DNA from: Cynocephalus volans | Taxonomy: Eukaryota; Chordata; Mammalia; Dermoptera; Cynocephalidae | Length of the DNA: 64,000 nt | Assembly: GCF_027409185.1 (NCBI RefSeq) | Contig: NC_084461.1 | Coordinates: 139,173,001 to 139,237,000 of the forward strand | Reading direction: 5' to 3' | Shown: piece by piece, positions 1-12,600 of the stretch | Numbering within the stretch: position 1 is the first letter of the stretch | How the letters are laid out: every line of letters begins with the position of its first letter | Notes under the pieces: model-generated | What the model saw: the letters and a program-made list of their open reading frames with translations, nothing else | The model's database searches: none | What the model was told of the DNA's origin: nothing | Made by a program: the position numbers and the translations under genes

Positions 1-3000
1 TCACAACCGGAGGGTGTGACCCATCTAGTGTGCAGAAACCAGGGGTGATGCTAAATAGCCTACAGTGCACAGCACAGTCCACCACAACAAAGTTTTCTGG
101 CCTCAAATGTCATGGTTGAGAAGCCAGTCTCTTCCACGATATTCTCTCTCTCTCTGTCTTTTTTTTTTTTTTTTTTTTTTTTTTAAGCATTAATCAGTAC
201 CAGAAATAATGGTTTTTGTGTTTCTTCCCTACATTGGAGCTCCTTAGGAACTGGAGTTCAGGACTGTCTTCTGCTATATCCCCAGCACCTAGAAGAGTAC
301 CTGGTGCCTACTTGACTCACAACAATTTTTGACCCACTTTGACCTTGTCCTGAGAGTCCACCACAGGTTGAAAAGGCTTGGCCCACACTAACTGATGAAC
401 CCGAGAATAAAGTAAGTTAGTTTTCAGAATGAATAAAGCCACTTTTATTAACAAATATACATACAATTTTACAAGTGAAATTAGACAACCATTAGTCTCT
501 CACACTTTCATGTACTCATAAAATCATTCTATCTTTACATCTATCAGTGAATGACTGGTTTGCTACTTCTCAAAGATGTGCAAAATTTTTAAAATTTAAA
601 TATACAGTCTTTATACCAGTGTCCTAAAGTCCCAAGACAGATTGTAGTTAACAGAATCTCAATAGTATCTCAAAGGATCAAAAATAACAACAAAAATTCA
701 ATACAATCTAGAAGGTTGACATATTTACAGAAAAAAAAAATTCATATTAACTAAATTCCTCCCCTTCTTACCTATTCTCCCTCTCAATTATTGACAATGT
801 TTTTCTAAATTATAAGATGAGAGCCAAATTACCCACCATCAACTTTGTCAATAAATAAACATTTTTTTAAAAAAAATGATACCGTGCAACAAGAGACTTA
901 TGAACATAACACCATCGAAATTATTTACTGAGCACTAATGCTAGATCTGCTATTACTACAAAATCTACTGCGGAAAAATCTTGCATTTCTGATTTCTGTA
1001 GTGTTTTTCACTGTTCAAAGACTTCTTACAAGTAATATTTCATTGGCATTACCACTATATACCAAAGCATGAAAATGATTATATCTAAGAGGTGAAAAAA
1101 AAATTAGGCATAAAGAACAATTTGCCCTCAGATCCTATTCTTAATCCTGTATACTAACTAAGTATAGTTTCCCCTATGCCCCCATATATTCTGTTTCACA
1201 GAATGCTACTAGTCATTGTGCTCATGTGTTCAAACAAGTTTTGGAAATGTGGGATTAAACAAAATTAACCAGGTTCCCAAAGCCTTTAATGTGCATCATA
1301 AATATGCAGGAAGTATATGGAGAATAGAGCAAGCATCATAAACTCAAAGAGCCACGGGCACCAGGCAGGTAACAAAAGTGAATAGGCAGGGAAGGCAAAG
1401 AGCTGAAAGGCATGGCCCCAGCTAGTGGGGCTCTGATCACACAGGAATGCAGCCCAATCTTGCCAAGCCTCTCCAGAGAAGCCACAAATCTGGGTTTAAT
1501 TTCAAATCTCCAGGTTTATGCATGTTGCCTTGAATTTAAGAAAAAGAAAATGCTGTAGTTGGAGCAAAATTAATTTTGAGACCAGATTAGGCTGGCCCCA
1601 TTTGGGACACCTGGTATATCATGTATCTCAATCTTATTTGCCCACAGAACCTTAATTCAGAGGACCTACTTATTTCCTAGAACTCTTCAGAATAGTGTTA
1701 AAAATGTTGTCTTTGAGGGCAAGCATTCTACCCTCCTAGACCACTATGGTCTGAGTAGCTCTGAATCTTAAGTGTGAATAATTTCAGGGTTTACTCAAAT
1801 TGAAATTGAAATTAATATTCAGCCTTGTTAACTCTTCATGGAGAAATGCTTCTCTTCTGACAATGCTAGCTCTTGCAAGTCTACACTTCTAAACAATCAC
1901 ACCGTGACTGAAGATATCCTTACAATAAGCCTTTGTTTAACTCTCTTGGCAAAACCAAAAATTTAATTGAATTGTGAAAAATAGCAATATGATTCATAAG
2001 ATTTGAAGACCCTCTACCCTTCTGAAATAATTTTAAATATAAAAGTGATTTGAAGACAATTTTAAAATTTAGAGTTTTGGGTGAAACTAAAGATACTTTC
2101 AAACACTATCATATTTGCATTGTAAATTTTCTAAGGCAGAAAACCTTTCCCCTATTCCCTCCTTCTTTTTTTTTTTTTTTTTTTAAATTCATTTCTGCCC
2201 TGCTCATTCTAAAAATTAGTTCAGAGATCCTGATGGTTGTTTATATAAGTGCCTAGCTCCACGGCACAAATGTAGTAGAAATAGCATAAATGTGTTGAAT
2301 CATATGGCAAATGATTTCCTTCCCCTGGTGTCTTTTTGGTTTGTACTCCCTACCATAACTTCTTTGACTGCTAAATAAAATAGCCATTCTCATCCAAGGA
2401 TCAAGCACTTAATGCATCATATTTCCGGAGCCATGAGAAAACAGATATACCTGTAATAGTAAAATTAGACTCATTTCTATTTCTCTACAGAGAAAATAAA
2501 AATCTGTACACCCCTACGAATTGAAACCTTTGAAGAATGTAAGACATGTAGCATTTGGAGTTACAATACTAAAACATGAGGTAATCGTGAAATGCTTCCA
2601 AATGAAGTTCCAAGTCAGATTTGATGATTTTTAAGTCCTATTCCCCTCTTCTGGACAGCTTTGGTGGCCAAGAAAATGTTCACTTCTTGTATTCCCAACG
2701 ACAATTCTCTTTGACGGATACAGGATTCATAGGGAGGACATACAATTCTAAAGTGTTCATGTTTTGGAGAGAGCTCTGCAATAACTGGAGAGACTGAGCC
2801 AGTTTTAGTACAAAAGAATTAGGACTATATTAACAATAAGGTTGACAGAGATTTGAGCTGAGTGTCACTCTACCTAATATCGCTGATGTGCTGGAGTGCC
2901 AGATGAAACAGACACAGAAAAGTGGTCCTGGAGTTTAAAAGGCGTTTCACATGGTGATATATATCTGGTCACTGTCTTCTGCAGGAATGGGCATAAAACC

Positions 3001-3020
3001 CCTAAGAATACCACTGGGTT
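1..3020. other. Downstream flank and probable 3' UTR of HAVCR1
   Basis: No protein-coding exon is visible. The 3' UTR of HAVCR1 must start at 3020 and run left. The nearest canonical AATAAA on the minus strand that I found is at 449-444, although ATTAAA variants occur closer (for example near 1500), so the true end is unresolved. Also present are a TC/T-rich run at about 140-184, a T-run at 2167-2184 and an L2-like tail at 240-310. Confidence 0.5.
240..310 (+). repeat. L2-like 3'-end fragment
   Basis: The run 'aggactgtcttctgctatatccccagcacc' (split here: aggactgtcttctgc / tatatccccagcacc) followed by 'agagtacctggtgcc' has the structure of L2 LINE 3' ends. Short and diverged. Confidence 0.5.
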
Positions 3021-3135
3021 TTAATCCATGACGTAAAGATTATCCTCAATAATGTAGATATTGTCTTGGGCTCGGACTCGCACTTCAGCAGCACTCTGCA
3101 AAGCTCTAGTCTGAGGGCCCTTGAATATAACCGTC
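3021..3135 (-). CDS. HAVCR1: HAVCR1 coding exon 8: cytoplasmic tail and stop
   Basis: A 115-nt coding part after a CCTACAG acceptor. It ends in [14 protein letters not shown] and a TAA stop at 3023-3021. The two tyrosines (288 and 295 in the model) match the tail tyrosines of human TIM-1; in that family the first is phosphorylated and recruits PI3K adaptors. Confidence 0.92.
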
Positions 3136-6100
3136 CTGTAGGAAGAGTTGTTGAAGAATCACATGAGTAAAATGAAAGCAGACCACTGCTAAAATACTAG
3201 CAGCGCTTTTGTTCACTATCAGGCAAGACTGGGCATTTGTGACTCTAGGAGCCCCATTCACACAAACTATGAAACAAATAGTGCCTTCCAGAGTTGTGAA
3301 AAGGGTGGCCCCAAGTATGAGGTTGCAGGAAAGTCTGTTTAATAAGCACATGGACACCCAAGAAGTGTTCAAAATATTCACTCTGGTCTCCTTAAGGAGA
3401 CTCGCATAATAGAATACAAAAATGGAGAATCTAAAAAAACCTGATATCTGACATCAAACTGAGTTACTAAATCAAGACACATATTTTCAAATGTGGTTAA
3501 GAACTGGTTGATAGCTATTTTTCCAAATGTGAAATCTGACCTTTCAGAGAGGGTTATTAAATCTACTTAGTGATCAACATCTGTATTGAAGATAAACATA
3601 GGATAGAGAAATACTGAATGTAGTAAAATAACAGTGTTTCACAAGTGTTCACTGGATCATGGTGTCAAAAATCTAACTGTGGGCTGGCCAGTTAGATCAG
3701 TTGGTTAGAGTGCAGTGTTCATACCCCTGTACCTGCCAGCCACCAAAAAAGAAAAAATCTTACTGTGTCTTATGGTCAAGTGTCAAAGGGGTAGGCTAGA
3801 TTACTGTTATGTCACATACACTCACACACACCAAGTGTACAAAAAGGTAAGCACTGGAGATTAAGGGATTAATCTTTTGTAGAGAGCTATTGGTGTTTTG
3901 TGGCCTGCCTTTCATGTGAAGTTACAGAAGGTGCCTTAGTGGGACTATTGGGAGAACTTATTCTGTATCTCCTGTTATTTGGGGAGTCACAGTGGACTGA
4001 TATCTGGGTTTCATAGAAATCAGGGAAGTACAAATCAGGGAAGAAAGCAGACTTAACTTTAACTCATGTGTGGTGTTTTGATATAAGCTGGTGTTTTGTA
4101 ATTTGTATATGGTGGCTGTTTCTATTACCAAAGCCTACCCTGAAAATATGGAACCCGAGTCTTCATTCAGCCACAAATGAAGAACATTCCCCCACTGAAT
4201 GTATTTAAAGGAACATGAGAGAAAGCTCCTCTATAGTCCTTACATGGATCAGTCACATGTGTGAAAACACTTATGTTAGGTGTCATTAAGCTCAAATGAG
4301 TCAGTGTGATATAATTGCCGAGAAGATAGTATCATGAGGAAATTATCATAATCTGTTAAACAGTGTATTTTTTTCTTTTTGCATTTTTATATTTTACATT
4401 TTCTACAATATTTTTTATTTATAATTAGGAGATAAAAAGTAAACCTTTTAAAAAAGATAAGTTAGCAGTGCAAGAATAGAAATCAAATAACTAAAGGATG
4501 CTATCTATGCTCCATGCCTACAAGAAGCATTTTCTTTCCATTCTCAGAAGCAGTTAGTCAAGATATTTATGAGCGTGGGTTCCTGAGATTGGGTACTTTA
4601 TACACTATGGTATGATCTTAGATGTCACTAACATTTCTGAACCTGTCTCCAATTTGTAAAATGAGAATAATAATAGTGCCCGTCTCAGGGGTTTATTGCT
4701 GTGAAGAGCTTGATTGCAATAATAAAAGCCAGTATGTATTGGGCACTTGCAACATGCTAGAGTGTTCAAGGCACATTCTGTGGATTGGCTCATGTCGTTT
4801 ACTCAAACATAGGAAAGTCTGTGTATAAACACCCAATGAAGGAGAACTGGGAATAATGGATGGCAGCCTAAGAGGGATGGATTTTGAATCAAAGAAAGTC
4901 CTTGCTTAAAACCCAATCTGAACCAAATGAAGCAGGCCAATTGGTTTGGGGACTAAGTAGTTGTGTCCTACCACTGAACAGATTGGGGAAGATAGCCACG
5001 TGGCATAGGTGCAGTAGAGGGGATTTAAGTTTTAACTGGGCAGCAGGAGAGACTGAAGGATCTTCACAAAGACAGCAAGTGTGAAATCAGACAGCTGATG
5101 TCAACAAGTGGAGCAGGTTGGGTGTGGAGCAGTAGGAACGATGGGAGCTGGAGAGCTGGGGCATGTGCGCTACCTCAGAGCCACTGTCTGTCCGGCCGCT
5201 TCAGCCAGGAATTATCTTCCACCAAGTTTTCTCCTTCCTCGGGGCTTACTCAGCCTGTTCCTGGGCTCTATATTCCCCATAGTGTTTGTCTGAAGCACCT
5301 TAAAGGACCCTGTTTATTTGCTTATGTATTTTCTGCCTGTTTTGTCATCTCTTTAGAATATAATAGGTAATAAACACTCAGCAAAACAAAGCATTGAGTA
5401 AAATGAAAGAAGAAATCAAAAAACTCATTCGGTGTTCAGTTCCATCAAGCAAGACTTGCAATCTCGTTCTCTTGCTTGAGGTTAGGACTGAGGTGCTCCT
5501 TCTTTTTTTTTTTTTTTTTTTAAAGATGACTGGTAAGGGGATCTTAACCCTTGATTTGGTGTTGTCAGCACCACGCTCACCCAGTGAGCAAACCGGCCAT
5601 CCGTATATGGGATCCGAACCCGTGGCCTTGGTGTTATCAGCACCGCACTCTCCCGAGTGAGCCACAGGCCGGCCCCTGAGGTGCTCCTTCTGTACCAGTT
5701 CTGCCCCGACCCTGGGGAAACACAGAAAGCTAAAAACAGCACCGGCAGGTCCGACAGTGGCAGAGGTGCTCACTAAACTAGATCTTCAGGATTGAGGGTA
5801 TAAAATGGTGAGCATTTCGAAGAAAAAGGAGAGGGACAGAGAAACATTTCACTTTGTTGGACTAGAGTAGGAGCATCAAAAGGTGCTGACAGAAACCCAC
5901 TCAAGCTTACCGTGCTTGCTGCATCTTGTTTATGATGTAGAAATACTCTAAATCGGAGGGGCAGGGGGGAGTTGAAGAGAAAATTAAACATGTCAGCAAA
6001 AGAGTTCATATCTTCTTCCAAACAAGTATATTACTTCTGTTGTTACTTAGACCCTCCTCCAGTAACTTCAGGTAATGCCTTCCCATATCCTCCTTCGAGG

Positions 6101-6612
6101 CTGTGGAACCCAAACAAGCCCTTCCATGTTCAGCATCTCATTTTCATTAATGGTTTGGTGTATTCACCCACCTATCCTGACTGACTTTAATGCTATTGTT
6201 ATCTTTTATTTTAACAAAAAAGTCCAGGATTTTTTTGATGGGAAGCTAGAGAGCAGGCGTCAACCAGTATCATCCTAGGCTAACTGAGACATGAGGTCAC
6301 ACTAAGGATCACCTCTGTCAAAAGATACCTTTGCCAGACTTTCCATTTCCAGTTATCCCTCCCCTCAAGAGGGAAATAAAGAGGGTTTTTTTGGATGAGG
6401 AGGGGAGCATATTTAAATTTCTAAATAATAACTTTGACAAACCAAGTTCTAAATGATTGTGTAAAAACATTCTCAAATTGGCCAAGCGTATTCTTAGTTT
6501 CCTAAATTTCCTCTTCCCAGACACATGAAGTAAATCAGTAATGGGTTTGAATACAGTGTCTTGCAAAATAGATGACTATGGTTCTTTCATAGGGGGCAGG
6601 TTGTACTGAGAG

Positions 6613-6658
<46 letters not shown>

Positions 6659-9600
6659 CTGGCAGAGGAGGGTATGAAGCCCTGGATGGCTGCCTCTGAA
6701 GCTTTCTGTTCTAGTCTTAGTCTTACAATCAATTTCCAAAGTCCCATTTTCTTCTTCTGCTGAATGAGTGCTGTAAAATTTCAACAATATCATCCCCGTA
6801 GGGGAAAAAAATTAAATCTTGAAGGAACAGAAGAATAAATCTTATATATTACAATGGTTTGTTGGTTTTTCAAGTCTCAGCCCTACCCAACAAATTCTGG
6901 TTTCCTAGTATTTAATTTCTTTTATGGAGAATTTAAATTTAATTTTTCTACTTAGGGAGTCTATAATTGAAAAATAAAGAACATGGTTAAGAAACAATAG
7001 TATTAGGTGAAAAAACCACTAGAATGTAAACTCCATGAGATTTACAGAGATTTATGGCAGAAAAGGATCTTTCTTAAGTTCATTAAGAACAGTTTGAGAT
7101 GTCTGTGCACTTACCATATGCCAGACACCATTCTCAGTACTTTGTAGGTACTAACGCATTTAAATCTCCTATCCCCCTCGAGGCAGATGGCATTACCATT
7201 TGAATTTTACAAATGAGAATTTCAGGTACTGGGAAGTCACATGAAATCAAAATTACATGACGTATGGAGCTACTTGGACCCAGACAGTTTGGCTATAGGA
7301 CCTTTGCTTTAGTCCCCTAGGAACAATCTTGAAATGACTTACTTTTGACGATCACGACAACCAAAACAGCAAGCAACATCAAGGCAAAAATACAGATTCC
7401 AACATAGATTCCCTTAGTGGTGGTCATCCATGAATTTTGTGCTGAGGACTCTTGCTAAGGAAACATCAGTAAATTGGAAAAGCATCTTGTTAGAGCTATG
7501 GATAGAAAACATTTCCTAGAATAACTTACACAAACACATTTATCTTTATTGGCCCTTGGCTACTTCTGGAACATGAAGGTAAGACCAAATGATCTGAGGT
7601 TGTAACCATATGGTGTCATTCCGAGGCAATTTGAAATTCAGAATGTTTATCTTACTTGGGGTGGTATTTATATAGGTGTATACCTTTATCAAAACTCAAC
7701 CACAGTTAAAACGGATTTGTATGTATTGTATGTAAATTATTATATCTGTTTTAAAATTCAATAAGATATTGGCCTTAAATACATCCCCTTATGATATTAA
7801 TTGGGGGTTTACATATAAATTGACTTGATCTGATATTATCAGAATGTGCTCATTATTGAATTTGGTCTTTGATTACAGTCCTTATTTTTTTTAACTGTAA
7901 TTCAAGATTCTGTCTATGTCTATATAAATAAACTTAAAAGTAGCTGTTCACAGACATGGCCCTGATTAACAATTTAATGCTGTGCAATCAAATAGAAATG
8001 TAGAATTGTGTTTAAATCTCCTGGTGCAGATTATAAAGGATCACCACCTCCTGGAGTAAGTCAGAAATGTGCCAGGCATCGTGTTAGACTGCTTTTCGTT
8101 GCTTAGCTCTAATACTAAAGAGAACCCCCACGGTAGGTGTTTTAACAGAAAGGAAGTGGAAGATGAGAGAGAAGGATCAAGTCTTCCAGCACAAGAACTC
8201 AATCTCTGGAGTCAGAATCCCAGCTCTTCTACTTAGTCACTGTGTGACCATGGACAAGTTACTTAGTCTCTCTGAACCTCTGTTTCTATGTCTGTAAACA
8301 TAAGATTCAATAGGACTCTTGGGATAGGTACTTTTAGGTCCTTCCTGATAAACACTATGAGGAATACAGAGGAGGGTAACATTCAAGCCATCCCTGCTTA
8401 GAAGGGATATAGCCAGTGTCTAGAAGGGAAAAGTGTGTTGTATTATCTTGCCTATGAGGAAGGAAGGTGGGCGTGAAGTGGATACATGGAGAAAGGGGTT
8501 TCAGGAGCCAGACTCTGCTTTTGTTTTTTAATTATATTACACAGATTATGCATATTCATTTTACAACGTGCTGCTAAGCATGAAAAAAGGAAAACTAAAA
8601 TCAACCATAACCCTAACATCCAGAAACAAGCAGTATTACCATTTTGCTTCATATACTCTTCTAAAATTGTATTCTTCTAGGATTTTTTCTTAACAGAAAC
8701 AATTACTATATTCTATATATACTACACACACACACAAATATATAATTTTTAAAATTGCCTTTTTATTCAGTTATTGCTTAACTAGAAAAAAAAAGTTGCT
8801 TTTTTTCTCTTAATCTATTGTAACCCCCATCTTCCCATGTCAGTAGTGTACTGCAGTGACTACATTCTTAATGACAATATGTGGATATGCTTAATTGACT
8901 AAATAATTAATCGCTTACCATTGAACATTTTGATTATAACGTATTCATAATTGCAAGTAGCCACAATAAGCATCCTTTCTCAGACATCTTTACTGTATTT
9001 GCTCAATTTTCTTCTTAAGACAGAGCCCAGGAAGTTAACCTACTGAGTCAAAATATATGCTGCATATTTTCAGGATGCCTGGGAGACATCTTGACATATT
9101 CAGAGTCAAGGTACAAAAAGCCCACATTTTTGCTACTGCCTGTCTTGAACTTGCTTCTAATTTGCTTCTACCTGATGCTAACATACCTGTTCTGCAGGTA
9201 ATGAGGTTAAGAACAACCTCACTATTCAGAGTGGTTTTTATTTCAATCCAGCATAAGTCTGGCTATATAGTAATACAATAAATATTTACATAATGGCAGT
9301 TCTGATATTTAGCCAGGATGTACAAGTTCAGCCCACATCCATCAGATTGATTAGTGCCTATGCCTTAAGTTATTAAATTTTTTAATACAACTCCTAGGTG
9401 GTAATCTCATTGCACTAAGGTATACAGCATAAGGCCCTACTCCAAACAGCTCCACCTTGCCTGAGCTTTTTGAATTTCCCTTACAGTAGCCATGCTGTCA
9501 TTTCTCACAACTTGTTATCAGAAGGATAGTCTCATAACCTCAGACTTTTTGTTTGTTGCTTCTACGAGTCATTTTTACATATTTTAAAAGGAAAGTTGTT

Positions 9601-12600
9601 TCGCCCAGGAGCCAAAAAAAAAGGTCCTATTGCTAAATTTGTCTAACTCATTTGCAAAGATGAGATTTTGATGAGACCACAAGACTGGGGCCACTTAGGT
9701 TTTTCTCCAGCTCACTGTGGAAACAGCGTAAGACCCCTTTACAGAATCAAAGTTGTTCAAGACCTTAATACTTTATCATCACATGGGGAGTTTTAAACAT
9801 AGAAAAAAATCAACAGCGGCCTCAAAATTTCTACATAGAATGGCAATTGGGTGGGCAAAGGATATTAGGGGGCCTATCTTTAAGATTTCATTTGAGGGTA
9901 GATGGGTGGCCCCCACTCCACACCATCAAAGCATGTTATTTCTCTAATAATAATTGAAGACCTCCTTGGTATGTTATATTAACTTGCTCTCCTTAAATTA
10001 GTTCATTCTTTCATCTCAATTTCTGACCAGGTGAAAGTCCGTGGAGAGTGCATGTGTGTATGTGTGTGTTATTCAGTAAAATATCACTCATTGGGCACCT
10101 TTAACAAACTAAACCACCTAAGTAAACTTTTCAAATTAAAGCATCTCTATTTAAGAGCCAAATTCTTTTCTTTTTTTGTTAAAGGAGAAAAATATCAATC
10201 TGTGTGTTGTTCTTACAGAAATAGTCTTTAAATGTATCTTGCTTCAAGGGAGGTATCTGAGTAAATCTAATAAAATCGGAAGGAATATACTTACAGTTTG
10301 ATTGTTATGCCAAACGCCCTCCGAAGGCTGTGTCACGGTGCCATTCCCATCTGCTCAACAAGAATGAAAATTAATTAGAATTATAAAAAATATTGAATTT
10401 TCCCTGCAGACACCAAACATATTCACATTGCCTTCTAGTGATGGATGAAAAGTTGAAATACTATAGGCATTGTAAGAGTCATACCAAGTTATTAATATTT
10501 TATTAATTTATCCTATAAAGTTGTGATTCTTAACCTTTATGTCATGGACTCTTTGAAAACGGACTCCTTTTTCTGTTTATGAAAAAAATGCAATGCATGT
10601 ACAGACAAAGTATTACCTACAATTTTAGGGGAATCACAGAAGCCCATTCTTGAAACCAGGTTAAGAATGCTACGTAAAGGTAATCAATATTTTCATGCTA
10701 CTAAAAAGCTGTCAGTGAGTGCCCAGAGACCATATGTAAGCACATCCAAAGATCAGAACCACCCTATTCAGAATGGACATTAAATTGGTTTTACATTCAG
10801 AATGAGAGTAAAATGTACGATGATATCCACAACAGGCAGCATATATGTATATATATGATATATGCCAATGTGCCTAGACTTTGATCCAGAAGTACCTTAG
10901 AAAATATCTGTTATATCAGCCACAAGACCAATGTATCTTATGCCATATAAGGATTAGGATTTTATATGGTATAAGACATATTGGTCTTAAAGTTCTGAAT
11001 ATTCAAATTTTCAAAGTGTTTTGAAGTATCTATTTTGTAATAGAGAATATATGTTGTTGGCTTTCCTAGGTAACCATAGGTCAAATACAGAATCTTTTTT
11101 TTAGGGAGTATATACCACATACTATGTACTTTCCATCCTAACAAACAGTTTCTTAATCCCATTTTATAGATGAAGAAACAGACATGGAATGGTTAAACAA
11201 GTTTCCAGTTTTAGTAAATGACAAGAGCCTCTGCTGGTAACCACCACACTAACTGCACTGCCATCAAACAGAAATCTATAGTTCCATTAAATTCCCTAAA
11301 TACTGACACAGCTATAGACCCCCAACATAAGCAAAATTGGACTAATCATATCCCCCAAAATATACGCATTACCGTGTTTATATTTTATTCATTGTGAGAC
11401 TACTTCTTAGAGAGTCAAAGGCAATATCTAGGTTTAGGCAATTTTTAGAGTCTAGGCTCTGTTTGTGACTTGTGTTATGATATTCTTCTTCTAAGACCTT
11501 CAGGGAATGGGACTGGGTGACACTAACGACATCTACTAGCAATATGACCTTGATACTCAAGGTCCTTTGCATACACACATAGGCATGTATGTACCTATGT
11601 ATGTATGTATATGTACATGAAGGTGTGTGTATATATATATTTCTAGCTGAGGTACCCTGAACTACAAGCTAAAACAGTATACATTTAATTTGTTATAATT
11701 TAAATTAGGTAAAGTATGTAAAGCACTTTACACTGTGTTGAATAAACATCACCCATTATTATTATTATACAATGGAAGGAGCAAGGAAGAAGGCAGAAGG
11801 ATACTGTACAATGCACTTTCCACATATCATATACTTTAAACATCCAGTGAGGAAAGTTCAGCAGCTTGCACACAGACACACAGCTAGTAACTGGTGGCTG
11901 AATTGAGAGCTGTGTGTCTCCAAAGTAAAGCCATAGGGCCTCCCCAGTCCGGCAATGGCAATGAATATGGGCTACCTCAGAAGAATTAAATGAGATAGCT
12001 ATGAGTTTCCTGGCACATATTTCTGCCAAAGGTGGGTTGTGGGTCATATGACAACCAAAATCCCTTGCAGACCTAACATCCTTTGCTTCTATGAAGCTTT
12101 AGCCAACTGAGGGCTGACTTGGGTGAAGTGAGGACTTGGCCTGAGGGTCTCATATATGCAGCCAAAATGGCAACAGTCACACAAATCCTGGGACACAGCT
12201 GCTCCAATGTTTGTTCCACTCTAGAAAGCTCTACCTTGACCAGGTTTTAGTGACATGGTATTTTAGAGAATTCTGATTCCCCACTCCTACTTTCTTCCTC
12301 CTCACACCCTAAAAGAGTGGGGTGCAGCTGCTCCTACTGCTGTTACCTTGTGTTTTTATCTATTTTCACTTTGTTTTTGTGCCCAGAAACAGTGTGCACC
12401 AAGGATTCCACTTTCAAAACCAAATCCCAACTGAATGAGGCCCTCTGTGAATTTCACGGCAGGTCTATTTTAAATTAACCAGCTTTCAGGAATACTTGGC
12501 AAAAGATCTCCCCGATGGTGGGGGGAGGCCTGCCGATTGGCAACTCCTGAACACAATGAGTCACACACTCCAGGAGTCCTGCAAGACTTGACCTTGTTTG

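Larger units (their letters stand above)
3136..5910. other. HAVCR1 intron 7
   Basis: 2.8 kb between the mini-exon and the last coding exon. It holds a short tRNA SINE (3682-3752), a MIR-like segment (about 4580-4790), a dimeric tRNA SINE (5504-5676) and otherwise unremarkable AT-rich sequence. Confidence 0.75.
5948..7342. other. HAVCR1 intron 6
   Basis: 1.4 kb. It contains a (CA)n microsatellite at 6614-6656 and a minus-strand MIR at about 7095-7290. The rest shows no recognisable element or coding signal. Confidence 0.7.

Noticed and set aside
1-3020. TIMD4 exons at the left edge
   Set aside because: Gene order in other mammals predicts TIMD4 on this side, but I find no IgV, mucin or tail exon of it in the window.
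5504-5676. Bat (VES-type) origin for the tRNA SINE
   Set aside because: VES-like elements are also tRNA-derived with a similar head, but the dimer with two Ile-like units fits colugo better. Kept only as an alternative because I cannot run a library search.
5378-5773. Overlapping frames of 131, 88 and 86 codons
   Set aside because: They translate the dimeric SINE and its A-tail.
6587-6793. Cys-Val-rich frames
   Set aside because: Translation of the (CA)n microsatellite; the same holds at 62881-63113.
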